A stretch of DNA of 7,089 nucleotides from Tannerella sp. (GCA_031289445.1 JAITPL010000223.1:1-7089); one strand, 5' to 3'; shown: positions 1 to 5,938, counted from the first letter of the stretch. Program-made: numbers and translations. Notes: generated from the sequence alone by a model not told the origin.

Positions 1-24
1 AATAAGGTATTGGTGTATTATCAA

Positions 25-43
25 GGGCGTATGCAATACGCCC
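25..43. repeat. Short perfect palindromic repeat (REP-like hairpin)
   Basis: Arms GGGCGTAT (25-32) and ATACGCCC (36-43) are perfectly complementary around a 3-base loop GCA. The trailing CCTAC after the right arm resembles small interspersed palindromes common in bacterial intergenic DNA. There is no T-tract on either side, so it is not a typical intrinsic terminator. Copy number in the genome cannot be seen from this window. Confidence 0.6.
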
Positions 44-80
44 CTACATCCGATGCACATCATATAGAATTATGAATGAA

Positions 81-143
81 GATTGCTTCGTACCTCGCAA
101 TAACGTCGCAGCATCCCCCGTCATTGGTAGGCACGAAGCAATC
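81..143. repeat. Imperfect long inverted repeat (MITE/REP-like)
   Basis: The outer arms at 81-94 and 130-143 pair over 14 positions with one mismatch (GATTGCTTCGTACC against the complement of GGCACGAAGCAATC). A second arm pair, 98-105 and 119-126, pairs with one A:C mismatch. The result is an extended hairpin with a 3+3 internal loop and a 13-base apical loop. The arms resemble a GATTGCTTCGT...CGCAATGACG palindrome recalled from many bacterial intergenic regions. It is probably a non-coding interspersed element. Confidence 0.6.
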
Positions 144-207
144 TATCCATATCATCGCTGCAACAATGTACATTATCAGCAATAATGACTTGCCCAAGAT
201 GCGAGTG

Positions 208-280
208 GCGACTATCCCTTCTGCACAGGAAGCATCCAACAGGCTGCGCTCACTGCTTGTGGCGGGTACTGAATAGTCGC
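208..280. repeat. Weak spaced inverted repeat GCGACTAT / ATAGTCGC
   Basis: GCGACTAT at 208-215 is the exact reverse complement of ATAGTCGC at 273-280, with a 57-base spacer that includes CTGCACAGGAAGC. An 8-bp match at this distance could be chance. It sits between the longer repeats of this intergenic mosaic and ends directly against the first copy of the 24-bp duplication, so it may mark the edge of a repeat unit. Confidence 0.3.
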
Positions 281-368
281 GCCTGCATCTAATTTCTTCT
301 GCACTGACTTCGCCATAAGCTCCTGCGGAACGTAAAGCCCCTTGGCCTGCATCTAATTTCTTCTGCAC
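281..368. repeat. 24-bp exact direct duplication, 64-bp period
   Basis: The 24 bases at 281-304 (beginning GCCTGCATCTAATTT and ending TCTGCAC) recur without change at 345-368. The identity stops sharply on both sides: base 280 is C where 344 is G, and position 305 onward differs from 369 onward. The 40 bases between are unrelated to either flank. Exact identity in otherwise unconstrained DNA suggests a recent duplication or two copies of one interspersed element. Confidence 0.7.
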
Positions 369-490
369 GTTCTAAACTCTAATCGCTAATCTTTGGCTTG
401 CACCCTTTCCGGTATCTCCGGCAACATCCTATAACTATGCCCGTGACGACTCTCTGGCTTGAAAAAAACCTGCCTCGACTGCCTTGCCTG

Positions 491-633
491 CCCGCCTTCT
501 TCCCTCAAAACTTTCCTCAACACCTTCCTCAAAACCTTCCTCAAAACTTCCCTCAACACCTTCTTCAACACCTTCCTCAACACCTTCTTCAACACCTTCT
601 TCCCGCCTTCTTCCCGCAAAACTTTCGTCAACC
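491..633. repeat. 12-bp tandem repeat array with duplicated flanks
   Basis: Eight 12-bp units run from 499 to 594 with consensus CCTTCCTCAACA; variation is mostly C/T at base 2, 5 or 6 and A/C at base 11. The array is bracketed by near-copies of a 32-bp segment, 491-522 and 602-633, both starting CCCGCCTTCTTCCC and differing at three positions. One strand is almost pure pyrimidine plus A. Because the unit length is divisible by three, translation gives 4-residue repeats on both strands, so the open frames are probably artefacts. The array is 130 bp upstream of the operon promoter. Confidence 0.8.
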
Positions 634-713
634 TCTGCGCACGCCATCGAAAAATACATTAAACCCCTTTCTACATCATACTTATGGCACATTTTCCTTA
701 CGCCTCCGCCACA

Positions 714-755
714 GCATTTTTGCGCCAAAAATCGCCAAAAATGCATTTTTTTGCG
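714..755. repeat. A/T-rich repeat cluster upstream of the operon promoter
   Basis: CGCCAAAAAT occurs twice in exact tandem (723-732 and 733-742). GCATTTTTG (714-722) and CAAAAATGC (736-744) form a perfect 9-bp inverted repeat with a 13-base loop. A further variant, GCATTTTTTTGCG, follows at 743-755. The cluster ends only 6 bases before the -33 element of the promoter, so it could be an upstream regulator-binding or DNA-bending site, or simply an intergenic repeat. No factor is assigned. Confidence 0.5.
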
Positions 756-761
756 AAAAAA

Positions 762-793
762 TTTGGTGGATAAAAAAATCATCCGTACCTTTG
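762..793 (+). promoter_or_regulatory. Bacteroidales promoter of the ABC/GntR operon
   Basis: The -33 box TTTG (762-765) and the -7 box TACCTTTG (786-793) are separated by 20 bases, matching the known Bacteroides primary sigma-factor consensus TTTG / TAnnTTTG with 19-21 bases between. Transcription should start around 799-802, giving a leader of about 25 bases before the ATG at 827. The leader is A/T-rich with no Shine-Dalgarno, as is usual in this phylum. Confidence 0.85.
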
Positions 794-795
794 CG

Positions 796-809
796 GTGTA
801 TTATTACAC
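796..809. promoter_or_regulatory. Candidate GntR operator dyad GTGTA-TTAT-TACAC
   Basis: Two perfect 5-bp arms (796-800 and 805-809) flank a 4-base spacer, starting 2 bases after the -7 box and covering the likely transcription start. A repressor bound here would block initiation. The operon encodes a YtrA-type GntR regulator, and that subfamily often autoregulates its own ABC operon through a palindrome at the promoter. Assignment to this regulator is inferred from position and symmetry alone. Confidence 0.5.
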
Positions 810-826
810 TATTATACTAAAACAAT

Positions 827-1681
827 ATGATTAAAGTAGAAAAAATTTCATTCAAGTACAAGCGACAGACCGTCTTTACGGACTTCAACTTGACAGTCGC
901 CGAGGGCAAAGTTTACGGACTCCTTGGCAAGAACGGCGCCGGCAAGTCCACGCTGTTGTATCTGATCACGGGCTTACTGAAAGCTCGCAAGGGCAAACTT
1001 TTCTATAACGGCATCGATGTGTCGAAGCGCAAACCGGCGACTTTGAACGACGTCTTTATCGTGCCCGAAGAGTTTATGCTGCCCTCCATCTCACTCCGAA
1101 AGTACCTGAGCGTCAACAGTCCCTTCTATCCCCGATTTAGCGCGGAACAGTTGAAACAAAACCTCAGTCACTTCGACCTCGACGCCGACCGAAACATCAA
1201 TCTGGGCGACCTCTCGATGGGGCAAAAGAAAAAAGTGTTTATGAGCTTTGCGCTCTCGACCAACACTTCCCTGCTGATTATGGACGAGCCTACCAACGGA
1301 CTTGACATTCCCGGCAAAAGCCAGTTTAAGAAGTTTATCGCCTCGAACATGACCGACGAACGCACAATCATCATCTCGACGCATCAGGTGCGGGATATCG
1401 AGAAGTTGATCGAGCATGTTATCATCCTGGACAACAGCGATATTCTGCTCGACGCTTCGACGGCGGATATCTGTAGCCGGCTCTATTTCGCCGAAGGGGT
1501 CGATAACTATGACCCCGACAAGGCTCTCTATGCCGTCCCCTCGCTCAATGGCTTCAGTGTCATTACGGCGAACGACAACGAGGACGAGACTGTTCTCAAC
1601 CTCGAAACCCTCTTCAATGCTACGCTGAGTAATACCGGCAGCATCAAGGCAATGTTTAATCCTAAAAACACATCATTATGA
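827..1681 (+). CDS. ABC transporter ATP-binding protein (YtrB/CcmA-like)
   Basis: This 284-residue nucleotide-binding subunit hydrolyses ATP on the cytoplasmic face of an ABC-2-type complex, presumably with the permease encoded next. Visible motifs in order are: Walker A GKNGAGKST (34-42), a Q-loop region VPEEF (79-83) with glutamate where the usual glutamine would be, signature LSMGQ (129-133), Walker B LLIMDE (149-154) with catalytic Glu154, D-loop GLD (158-160) and switch His186 in STHQ. The conserved ATPase core ends near 215; the last 70 residues are a divergent tail seen in many stand-alone ABC-2 ATPases. The ATG at 827 follows the promoter at a sensible distance, and the stop overlaps the permease start as ATGA. 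The substrate is unknown; drug, bacitracin-like or lipid export are family possibilities only. Confidence 0.93.
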   Translation: MIKVEKISFKYKRQTVFTDFNLTVAEGKVYGLLGKNGAGKSTLLYLITGLLKARKGKLFYNGIDVSKRKPATLNDVFIVPEEFMLPSISLRKYLSVNSPFYPRFSAEQLKQNLSHFDLDADRNINLGDLSMGQKKKVFMSFALSTNTSLLIMDEPTNGLDIPGKSQFKKFIASNMTDERTIIISTHQVRDIEKLIEHVIILDNSDILLDASTADICSRLYFAEGVDNYDPDKALYAVPSLNGFSVITANDNEDETVLNLETLFNATLSNTGSIKAMFNPKNTSL

Positions 1682-2559
1682 ACAATACATTTAATATAAG
1701 ACGTTTCGGGCTTATAGTCCGAAAAGATTTCATCGAAAACTGGAAACGTTACGCGCTGATGTTTCTTACTATGGCGGGATGCCTTGCTGTCGTCCTAATC
1801 ATAATATCAATCATTGAGTATGAGAATGTCGTAAGTTGGACGATTGACGGTAATACCATAGGTTTAGTGCAAGCGATGACCAAGGATTTAGTGTCGGCAA
1901 TATCAATAATGTTCCCTATTTTCGGGATTATTTTCGCATCCATACTGATGAATCCTATGAACGACAAAGTCAAAAGAATTTCATACCTGACAATTCCCGC
2001 CTCAAGTCTGGAAAAATTTCTGACGAGATGGGTTACAATGACGGTCGGATATATCATTGCTTTCTTTGTTGCCTTGTGGATTGTTGACTTGTTGCGTGTC
2101 GGGATATGTTCCGTGAAATATCCGGATATGGATATTGCATTTTTGGATTTTAGCAAAATGATATATTCGAGACATGATAGTGAAAGATATTATTCTGTTT
2201 TCCAGGATATACGCATTTTTGTTTTCTCCTTGAGCATTTATTTCCTGGTTCAATCCCTGATGATTTTAGGGTCAACATTTTGGGAAAAAGCCACCTTTAT
2301 AAAGACTTTTGCCGTAATTATAATCATTGGCAATGCGTATTGGCTTATCTGCTACTTGGGAATAGATTTGTTTTACGAAGACTTCAATCAGTTCGGAAAG
2401 GTCCTCGAATCGTTCACCGACTCAGCCCTTAATGAGGAAGCAAGAAAAATCGAACACTCCCTAGTGTATGTTTCGGCGACTTTGTTCTTCTTCACTCTTG
2501 CCAACTGGACGCTCGCGTACTTTAGATTTAGAGAATCGGAAATCATTAAACGTCTGTAG
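1678..2559 (+). CDS. ABC-2-type transporter permease, six predicted TM segments
   Basis: This 293-residue integral membrane protein has hydrophobic segments at about 26-47, 72-92, 118-138, 179-200, 208-229 and 262-282, as expected for a half-transporter permease that dimerises and pairs with the preceding ATPase. A cytoplasmic segment RISYLTIPASSLEKFLTRW (100-118) lies before TM3; similar L-PAS-LEKF segments are remembered from Bacteroidota ABC permeases of this type. Its start overlaps the ATPase stop by 4 bases, indicating translational coupling, and the GntR gene begins 3 bases after its stop. Base composition differs from the ATPase: lines sampled at 1141-1200 and 2161-2220 have 31 and 17 G+C out of 60. 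No large periplasmic domain is present. The substrate cannot be read from the sequence. Confidence 0.85.
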   Translation: MNNTFNIRRFGLIVRKDFIENWKRYALMFLTMAGCLAVVLIIISIIEYENVVSWTIDGNTIGLVQAMTKDLVSAISIMFPIFGIIFASILMNPMNDKVKRISYLTIPASSLEKFLTRWVTMTVGYIIAFFVALWIVDLLRVGICSVKYPDMDIAFLDFSKMIYSRHDSERYYSVFQDIRIFVFSLSIYFLVQSLMILGSTFWEKATFIKTFAVIIIIGNAYWLICYLGIDLFYEDFNQFGKVLESFTDSALNEEARKIEHSLVYVSATLFFFTLANWTLAYFRFRESEIIKRL

Positions 2560-2562
2560 ATC

Positions 2563-2943
2563 ATGAACTTCAAGGAAAACAAAGCAATATACCTGCAAAT
2601 AGCCGAGCGCATCTGCGACGAGGTTTTGTTTGGTCGATACAAGGAAGAGGAACGCATACCCTCCGTCCGTGAATATGCCTCGATAGTAGAAGTGAATTTC
2701 AACACCGTCATGCGCTCGTTCGAGCATTTGCAGGCGTCCGAAATCATCTTCAACAAGCGCGGTATTGGCTACTTTGTCAGCGCAGGCGCTTCCGCCCGCA
2801 TCCTGACCATGCGGAAAGAATTTTTTCTGCAAAACGAACTCCCCGATTTCTTCCGACAAATAGATATGCTCGGCATACCTGTCGAAAAAATCGTCACAAT
2901 GTACAATCAATTCAGTTTAACAACTAAAAATCAAGACAAATGA
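2563..2943 (+). CDS. GntR-family transcriptional regulator, YtrA-type
   Basis: This 126-residue protein has an N-terminal winged helix-turn-helix (about 1-75) and only a short helical tail (about 80-115), the architecture of the YtrA subfamily rather than the larger FadR or HutC types. Diagnostic segments are IPSVRE (32-37), a recognition helix around NFNTVMRSFEHL (45-56) and a wing RGIGYFV (66-72). The short tail serves dimerisation in known members and leaves little room for a classic effector domain. YtrA-type genes are typically encoded with ABC transporters that they repress, and this one lies 3 bases after the permease and overlaps the next gene by ATGA. The dyad at 796-809 is a plausible target, making this an autoregulated operon. 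No separate promoter or Shine-Dalgarno is seen before the gene. Confidence 0.92.
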   Translation: MNFKENKAIYLQIAERICDEVLFGRYKEEERIPSVREYASIVEVNFNTVMRSFEHLQASEIIFNKRGIGYFVSAGASARILTMRKEFFLQNELPDFFRQIDMLGIPVEKIVTMYNQFSLTTKNQDK

Positions 2944-3824
2944 AACTTACATCAAAAATTATTATTGGCTTTCTGCTGGCGATATTTATTTCTTCTATCG
3001 TTTTTATCGTCGGCTTCTCTTTTACCGACCGCGTGAATTACGAACGTAAATCATCGAGCATTATCCTTCATCATTTTCCTCAAGATAAGATTTCGGCAAT
3101 AGACGTCAATCCTTACCGCACCATCGTACTTAAAGAAAAGGAAGAAAACTTCAGCCATCCTCAAGAGACCGACAAGCACATATATGTGGCGCACCGGATG
3201 ATTGACTCCAGCACATCAGGGCTTTTCATTCAAAAACCGAGTTCGGCGGCTGATGAAAACAAACTTTTTATACCCGACGAACTCCGCCCGTTCATTGATG
3301 TCAAGTCAACGAACGACACCCTCACTATCACGATAAAAACGTCGGACATGGAGCAGAAAAGTTTGGAAATGGCGAAGCTGGAATCGGGAAAAGACAAGCA
3401 TATCTTCTTTTTCAACACCTGTCTTCGCCTGCACACGTCGCATATCGACGTCATCAACAGCCTCTATGACTTCCCGGTCGATATTAAAGGCGTCGAAACC
3501 GACAGCTGCAAGGTATTTGCGCAGTACAGCGAAATACGTATTGATTCATGCTCTTTCGACGTTTATCTCCCCACGTACTTTAGAGATTTAAAAATCACTA
3601 ACAGCCGGATAAGAGAGGCAACAATCGACTTTGATATGACACAAGGATCATGGAATATTGGAGATAACTGTCAAGTCGGTATCGAGATATTTACAGGCTC
3701 GTCCAATCACAGCATATCAATGGGGCACGAAGCAAGGGAGGTAAACTGGATACCCAAGAACAAGGACGCAAAACTAAATATCCAGCTCTCCGGCGACGCC
3801 GCAAAATTCAAATTTCTTCCTTGA
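2940..3824 (+). CDS. Membrane-anchored extracytoplasmic protein of unknown function
   Basis: I do not recognise a characterised family. The 294-residue product has a short basic N-terminus and one strong hydrophobic segment (about 6-26) with no clear cleavage site or lipobox, so it is probably an inner-membrane-anchored protein with a periplasmic body. The rest is rich in alternating polar/hydrophobic strands (for example DTLTITIKT 126-134, EIRIDSCSFDVYL 198-210, LKITNSRIREATIDF 217-231), suggesting a beta-rich fold, perhaps a beta-helix. Cysteines at 161, 190 and 204 could form a disulfide. It loosely recalls DUF2807-like 'head GIN' proteins, but no signature confirms that. Its ATG overlaps the GntR stop, so it is co-translated with the ABC system and probably serves it as an accessory or sensor subunit. 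Confidence 0.75.
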   Translation: MKLTSKIIIGFLLAIFISSIVFIVGFSFTDRVNYERKSSSIILHHFPQDKISAIDVNPYRTIVLKEKEENFSHPQETDKHIYVAHRMIDSSTSGLFIQKPSSAADENKLFIPDELRPFIDVKSTNDTLTITIKTSDMEQKSLEMAKLESGKDKHIFFFNTCLRLHTSHIDVINSLYDFPVDIKGVETDSCKVFAQYSEIRIDSCSFDVYLPTYFRDLKITNSRIREATIDFDMTQGSWNIGDNCQVGIEIFTGSSNHSISMGHEAREVNWIPKNKDAKLNIQLSGDAAKFKFLP

Positions 3825-3838
3825 TTTTGAAAAAAAAT

Positions 3839-3866
3839 GTGATGCGTGATGCGTAATTCGTAATTA
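3839..3866. repeat. Heptamer tandem repeat upstream of the epimerase promoter
   Basis: Four 7-base units follow one another: GTGATGC, GTGATGC, GTAATTC, GTAATTA. They end 5 bases before the -7 box at 3872 and occupy the space where a -33 element would lie; no TTTG is present at the expected distance. It may be a degenerate intergenic repeat of the GTAATTC type or a binding site for an activator that compensates for the missing -33 box. Confidence 0.5.
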
Positions 3867-3871
3867 ATGAT

Positions 3872-3879
3872 TACCTTTG
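3872..3879 (+). promoter_or_regulatory. Bacteroidales -7 promoter element (TACCTTTG)
   Basis: TACCTTTG matches TAnnTTTG exactly and is identical to the -7 box at 786-793. Transcription would begin near 3885-3888, which places the ATG at 3867 upstream of the transcript and leaves the ATG at 3906 as the usable start. No good -33 TTTG is found 19-21 bases upstream, where the heptamer repeats lie, so the promoter may be weak or activator-dependent. Confidence 0.7.
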
Positions 3880-3905
3880 CGGAATTAAAACTCATTACAA
3901 ATTAT

Positions 3906-5051
3906 ATGAAGAAAGTACTATTTATGGCATTGATGGCGGCGGCGCTGCTGTCTTGCAAGAAGGAAGAGAAGAATATTCAGACGCTATCGGGTCTGAATAC
4001 CAAGGATTTTGTTGCCAAAGTTCAAGGCAAGAAAACCAAGTTGTTCGTGCTTATGAACAAGAGCGGCTTTGAGGCCTGTATCACCAACTATGGCGGTCGC
4101 CTCGTGTCGCTGCTCGTGCACGACCGTAACAGGCAACTGCGCGACGTCGTTCTGGGCTACGGCTCTATCGCCGAATATCTGGAGAGCGACGGCAACTACG
4201 GAGCGCTTATAGGTCGCTACGGCAACCGTATCAAGGACGCCAAGTTTACGCTCGACGGCAAGGAATACACTTTGCCTGTGAATAACAACGGACACTGTTT
4301 GCATGGAGGTCCCGAAGGCTATCACACCCGCGTGTGGGACGCCGAACAGATTGATGCACAGACGCTTAAACTCACCTACAAGTCGAAGGACGGCGAAGCA
4401 GGCTTTCCCGGAAATCTTGACATTACGGTAACGTACAAACTGACCGATGACAATGCCATCGACATTCAGTATGAAGCGACAACCGACAAGCCGACCGTCG
4501 TCAACCTGACCAACCATTCCTATTTCAATCTATCGGGAAATCCCGGTACGCAAGTGCTTGACCACTACATTCATATCAATGCGGACAAGTTTGCTGCGGT
4601 TGACGCTACGCTTATTCCGCAGGCCCTGGTTCCGGTTGACAGCACGCCTATGGACTTGCGGGTGCCTATGCTTATTCGCTCCGGCATCTTCGAGGAGTTC
4701 GATCAACTGACGCTTGGCAAGGGCTATGACCACAACTGGGTGCTTAACTCGAAGGGCGACATCAAGCAACGCGCAGCCAAAGTGTATCACGACGAGAGCG
4801 GAATAGTGATGGACGTTTATACAAACGAGCCGGGAATACAGTTCTACAGCGGCAACTTTATGGCCGAAGCCGACAAGGGCAAACACGGCGTTACTTATCT
4901 GCATCGCGGCGCTCTCTGCCTCGAAACGCAGCATTATCCCGACAGCCCCAATCAACCCGCTTTTCCGAGTACGGTATTGCGTCCCGGAGAAAAGTATTTA
5001 AGCCGCTGTATTTATCAATTCAAGATAGTTCCACAACGTGTCAATCAGTAA
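3906..5051 (+). CDS. galM: Aldose 1-epimerase (galactose mutarotase), lipoprotein
   Basis: This 381-residue enzyme interconverts the alpha and beta anomers of aldoses such as galactose or glucose. The start at 3906 is chosen because it lies after the -7 box and opens a lipoprotein signal: MKK, a hydrophobic core, then LLSC with lipidated Cys17. A longer reading from 3867 would spoil this signal. Family landmarks are NYGGRLVSL (61-69), GRYGNRI (103-109), HGG (133-135), NHSYFN (203-208) with catalytic acid His204, YDHNW (274-278) and LETQHYPD (339-346) with catalytic base Glu340. The full fold is present at near-usual length. The mature protein begins CKKEEK, a lysine/acid pattern like lipoprotein surface-export signals of Bacteroidota. 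It is first in a unit with a secreted esterase 3 bases downstream, suggesting extracytoplasmic sugar processing. Confidence 0.93.
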   Translation: MKKVLFMALMAAALLSCKKEEKNIQTLSGLNTKDFVAKVQGKKTKLFVLMNKSGFEACITNYGGRLVSLLVHDRNRQLRDVVLGYGSIAEYLESDGNYGALIGRYGNRIKDAKFTLDGKEYTLPVNNNGHCLHGGPEGYHTRVWDAEQIDAQTLKLTYKSKDGEAGFPGNLDITVTYKLTDDNAIDIQYEATTDKPTVVNLTNHSYFNLSGNPGTQVLDHYIHINADKFAAVDATLIPQALVPVDSTPMDLRVPMLIRSGIFEEFDQLTLGKGYDHNWVLNSKGDIKQRAAKVYHDESGIVMDVYTNEPGIQFYSGNFMAEADKGKHGVTYLHRGALCLETQHYPDSPNQPAFPSTVLRPGEKYLSRCIYQFKIVPQRVNQ

Positions 5052-5054
5052 GTT

Positions 5055-5927
5055 ATGGTAAAAAAACTATTGCTGTCGGTCGTTGTCGGCGCTTTTGTTT
5101 CGCTGTATCCGGTTGACGCACAGAAAATTATCAAGCTCTGGGAGGGCGAGCCTCCAACGGGTAACGGACTGACCGAGCCGGAGGTATCTCAAGCCGACCG
5201 CTCATCGTTCTCGAAAGTGTCGGTCCCGACTCTCGAAATTTATCTGCCGGACAAGGCGACAGCCACAGGGATGGCTGTCGTCGTTTGTCCCGGCGGCGGA
5301 TATTCGGGTCTGGCTTACAATCACGAAGGGCTTATGGTGGCCAAGTGGCTGAACAAAGAGGGCATTGCGGCGTTTATACTCAAGTATCGAATGCCGAACA
5401 GGCACAGGGAAGTGCCGCTCGACGACGCGCAACAGGCTATACGCCACGTGCGCGAACATGCTGCCGATTATAACGTAAATACCTCGAAAATAGGTATTTG
5501 CGGCTTCTCGGCTGGCGGACATCTTGCCTCGACTGCTTCAACGCATTTCGCCACTTCCGGCACAAGCACGCGGCCTGATTTCTCTATCCTCTTCTATCCG
5601 GTGATAACGATGACCGGGCTGACGCACGGCGGCTCGCGCACGAATCTGCTTGGAGATAATCCTTCGGAAACCGACATTTACCGCTTCTCGAACGAAAAGC
5701 AGGTTGGAGTGAACACTCCTCCTACAATACTGCTGCTAAGCGACGACGACAAGGTGGTATTGCCCGAAAACAGTCTGTGGTACTACGAAGCCCTGAAGCG
5801 CAACGAAATCCCCGCCACGCTCTACGTCTTTCCAACCGGAGGCCACGGATGGGGCTTTCACGATACTTACGAGTATCACTCCCAAATGACCGATCTGCTG
5901 TCAAGCTGGTTGAAAAAACTGAAGTAA
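5055..5927 (+). CDS. Secreted alpha/beta-hydrolase, carbohydrate-esterase-like
   Basis: This 290-residue protein has a Sec signal peptide (MVKK, hydrophobic 5-19, likely cleavage after VDA near 22). The mature part starts with the KLWEGEPPTGNGL type of opening common in Bacteroidota esterases annotated near xylan and pectin genes. Catalytic features are an oxyanion-hole segment CPGGGY (78-83), nucleophile Ser152 in GFSAGG (150-155), acid Asp231 or Asp232 in SDDDKVV (229-235) and His264 in GGHGWGF (262-268). The order and spacing fit the BD-FAE-like / acetylxylan-esterase group, which removes acetyl or feruloyl groups from hemicellulose; a peptidase or general carboxylesterase is possible. It starts 3 bases after the epimerase stop and is very probably co-transcribed with it. 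The substrate is inferred, not shown. Confidence 0.88.
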   Translation: MVKKLLLSVVVGAFVSLYPVDAQKIIKLWEGEPPTGNGLTEPEVSQADRSSFSKVSVPTLEIYLPDKATATGMAVVVCPGGGYSGLAYNHEGLMVAKWLNKEGIAAFILKYRMPNRHREVPLDDAQQAIRHVREHAADYNVNTSKIGICGFSAGGHLASTASTHFATSGTSTRPDFSILFYPVITMTGLTHGGSRTNLLGDNPSETDIYRFSNEKQVGVNTPPTILLLSDDDKVVLPENSLWYYEALKRNEIPATLYVFPTGGHGWGFHDTYEYHSQMTDLLSSWLKKLK

Positions 5928-5938
5928 CATATCGAGAT

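Larger units (their letters stand above)
1..761. other. Gene-free, repeat-rich intergenic region
   Basis: No reading frame here looks like a real gene. The open frames at 386-834 on both strands exist because a 12-bp tandem repeat (a multiple of 3) keeps all frames open, giving low-complexity peptides. The open frames in 60-368 fall across small inverted and direct repeats. A 46-residue minus-strand frame (352 down to 212) runs through one copy of the 24-bp duplication, but it has no promoter or ribosome site and no recognisable domain. The region is best read as an accumulation of short intergenic repeats upstream of the operon promoter at 762. Confidence 0.7.

Noticed and set aside
13..21. 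GTGTATTAT, a copy of the left part of the operator dyad
   Set aside because: Only 9 bases match and the right arm TACAC is missing, so it is probably chance.
60..368. Coding frames of 66 (+) and 102 (-) residues
   Set aside because: They run through hairpins and a direct duplication, have no recognisable domain and no start signals.
390..395. TAATCTTTG-like promoter box near 388-396
   Set aside because: The spacing is TAnnnTTTG, one base too long for the -7 consensus, and no gene follows.
499..594. CRISPR-like array
   Set aside because: The 12-bp units are contiguous with no spacers and no cas genes are present.
386..834. Several open frames on both strands across the 12-bp repeat (peptides rich in PQNFPQHL, VLRKVLKK or EEGVEEG)
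   Set aside because: They are open because a 12-bp repeat has no stops in any frame; peptides are pure low complexity, overlap each other and lack promoters or ribosome sites.
3825..3838. TTTTGAAAAAAAAT as terminator of the ABC operon
   Set aside because: There is no GC-rich hairpin before it, so it is only an A/T tract.
3867..3905. Upstream ATG at 3867 as the epimerase start
   Set aside because: It lies before the -7 box (3872-3879), would be outside the transcript and would add 13 polar residues in front of a clear lipoprotein signal.
3984..4955. Minus-strand frames of 177 and 141 residues opposite the epimerase
   Set aside because: They are shadows of a well-supported gene with all its catalytic motifs; no domain or promoter supports the other strand.
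5777..5938. Upstream ATG at 5777 as the GLUG protein start
   Set aside because: It is inside the esterase gene in another frame and would add 54 arginine-rich residues before a standard signal peptide that starts at 5939.
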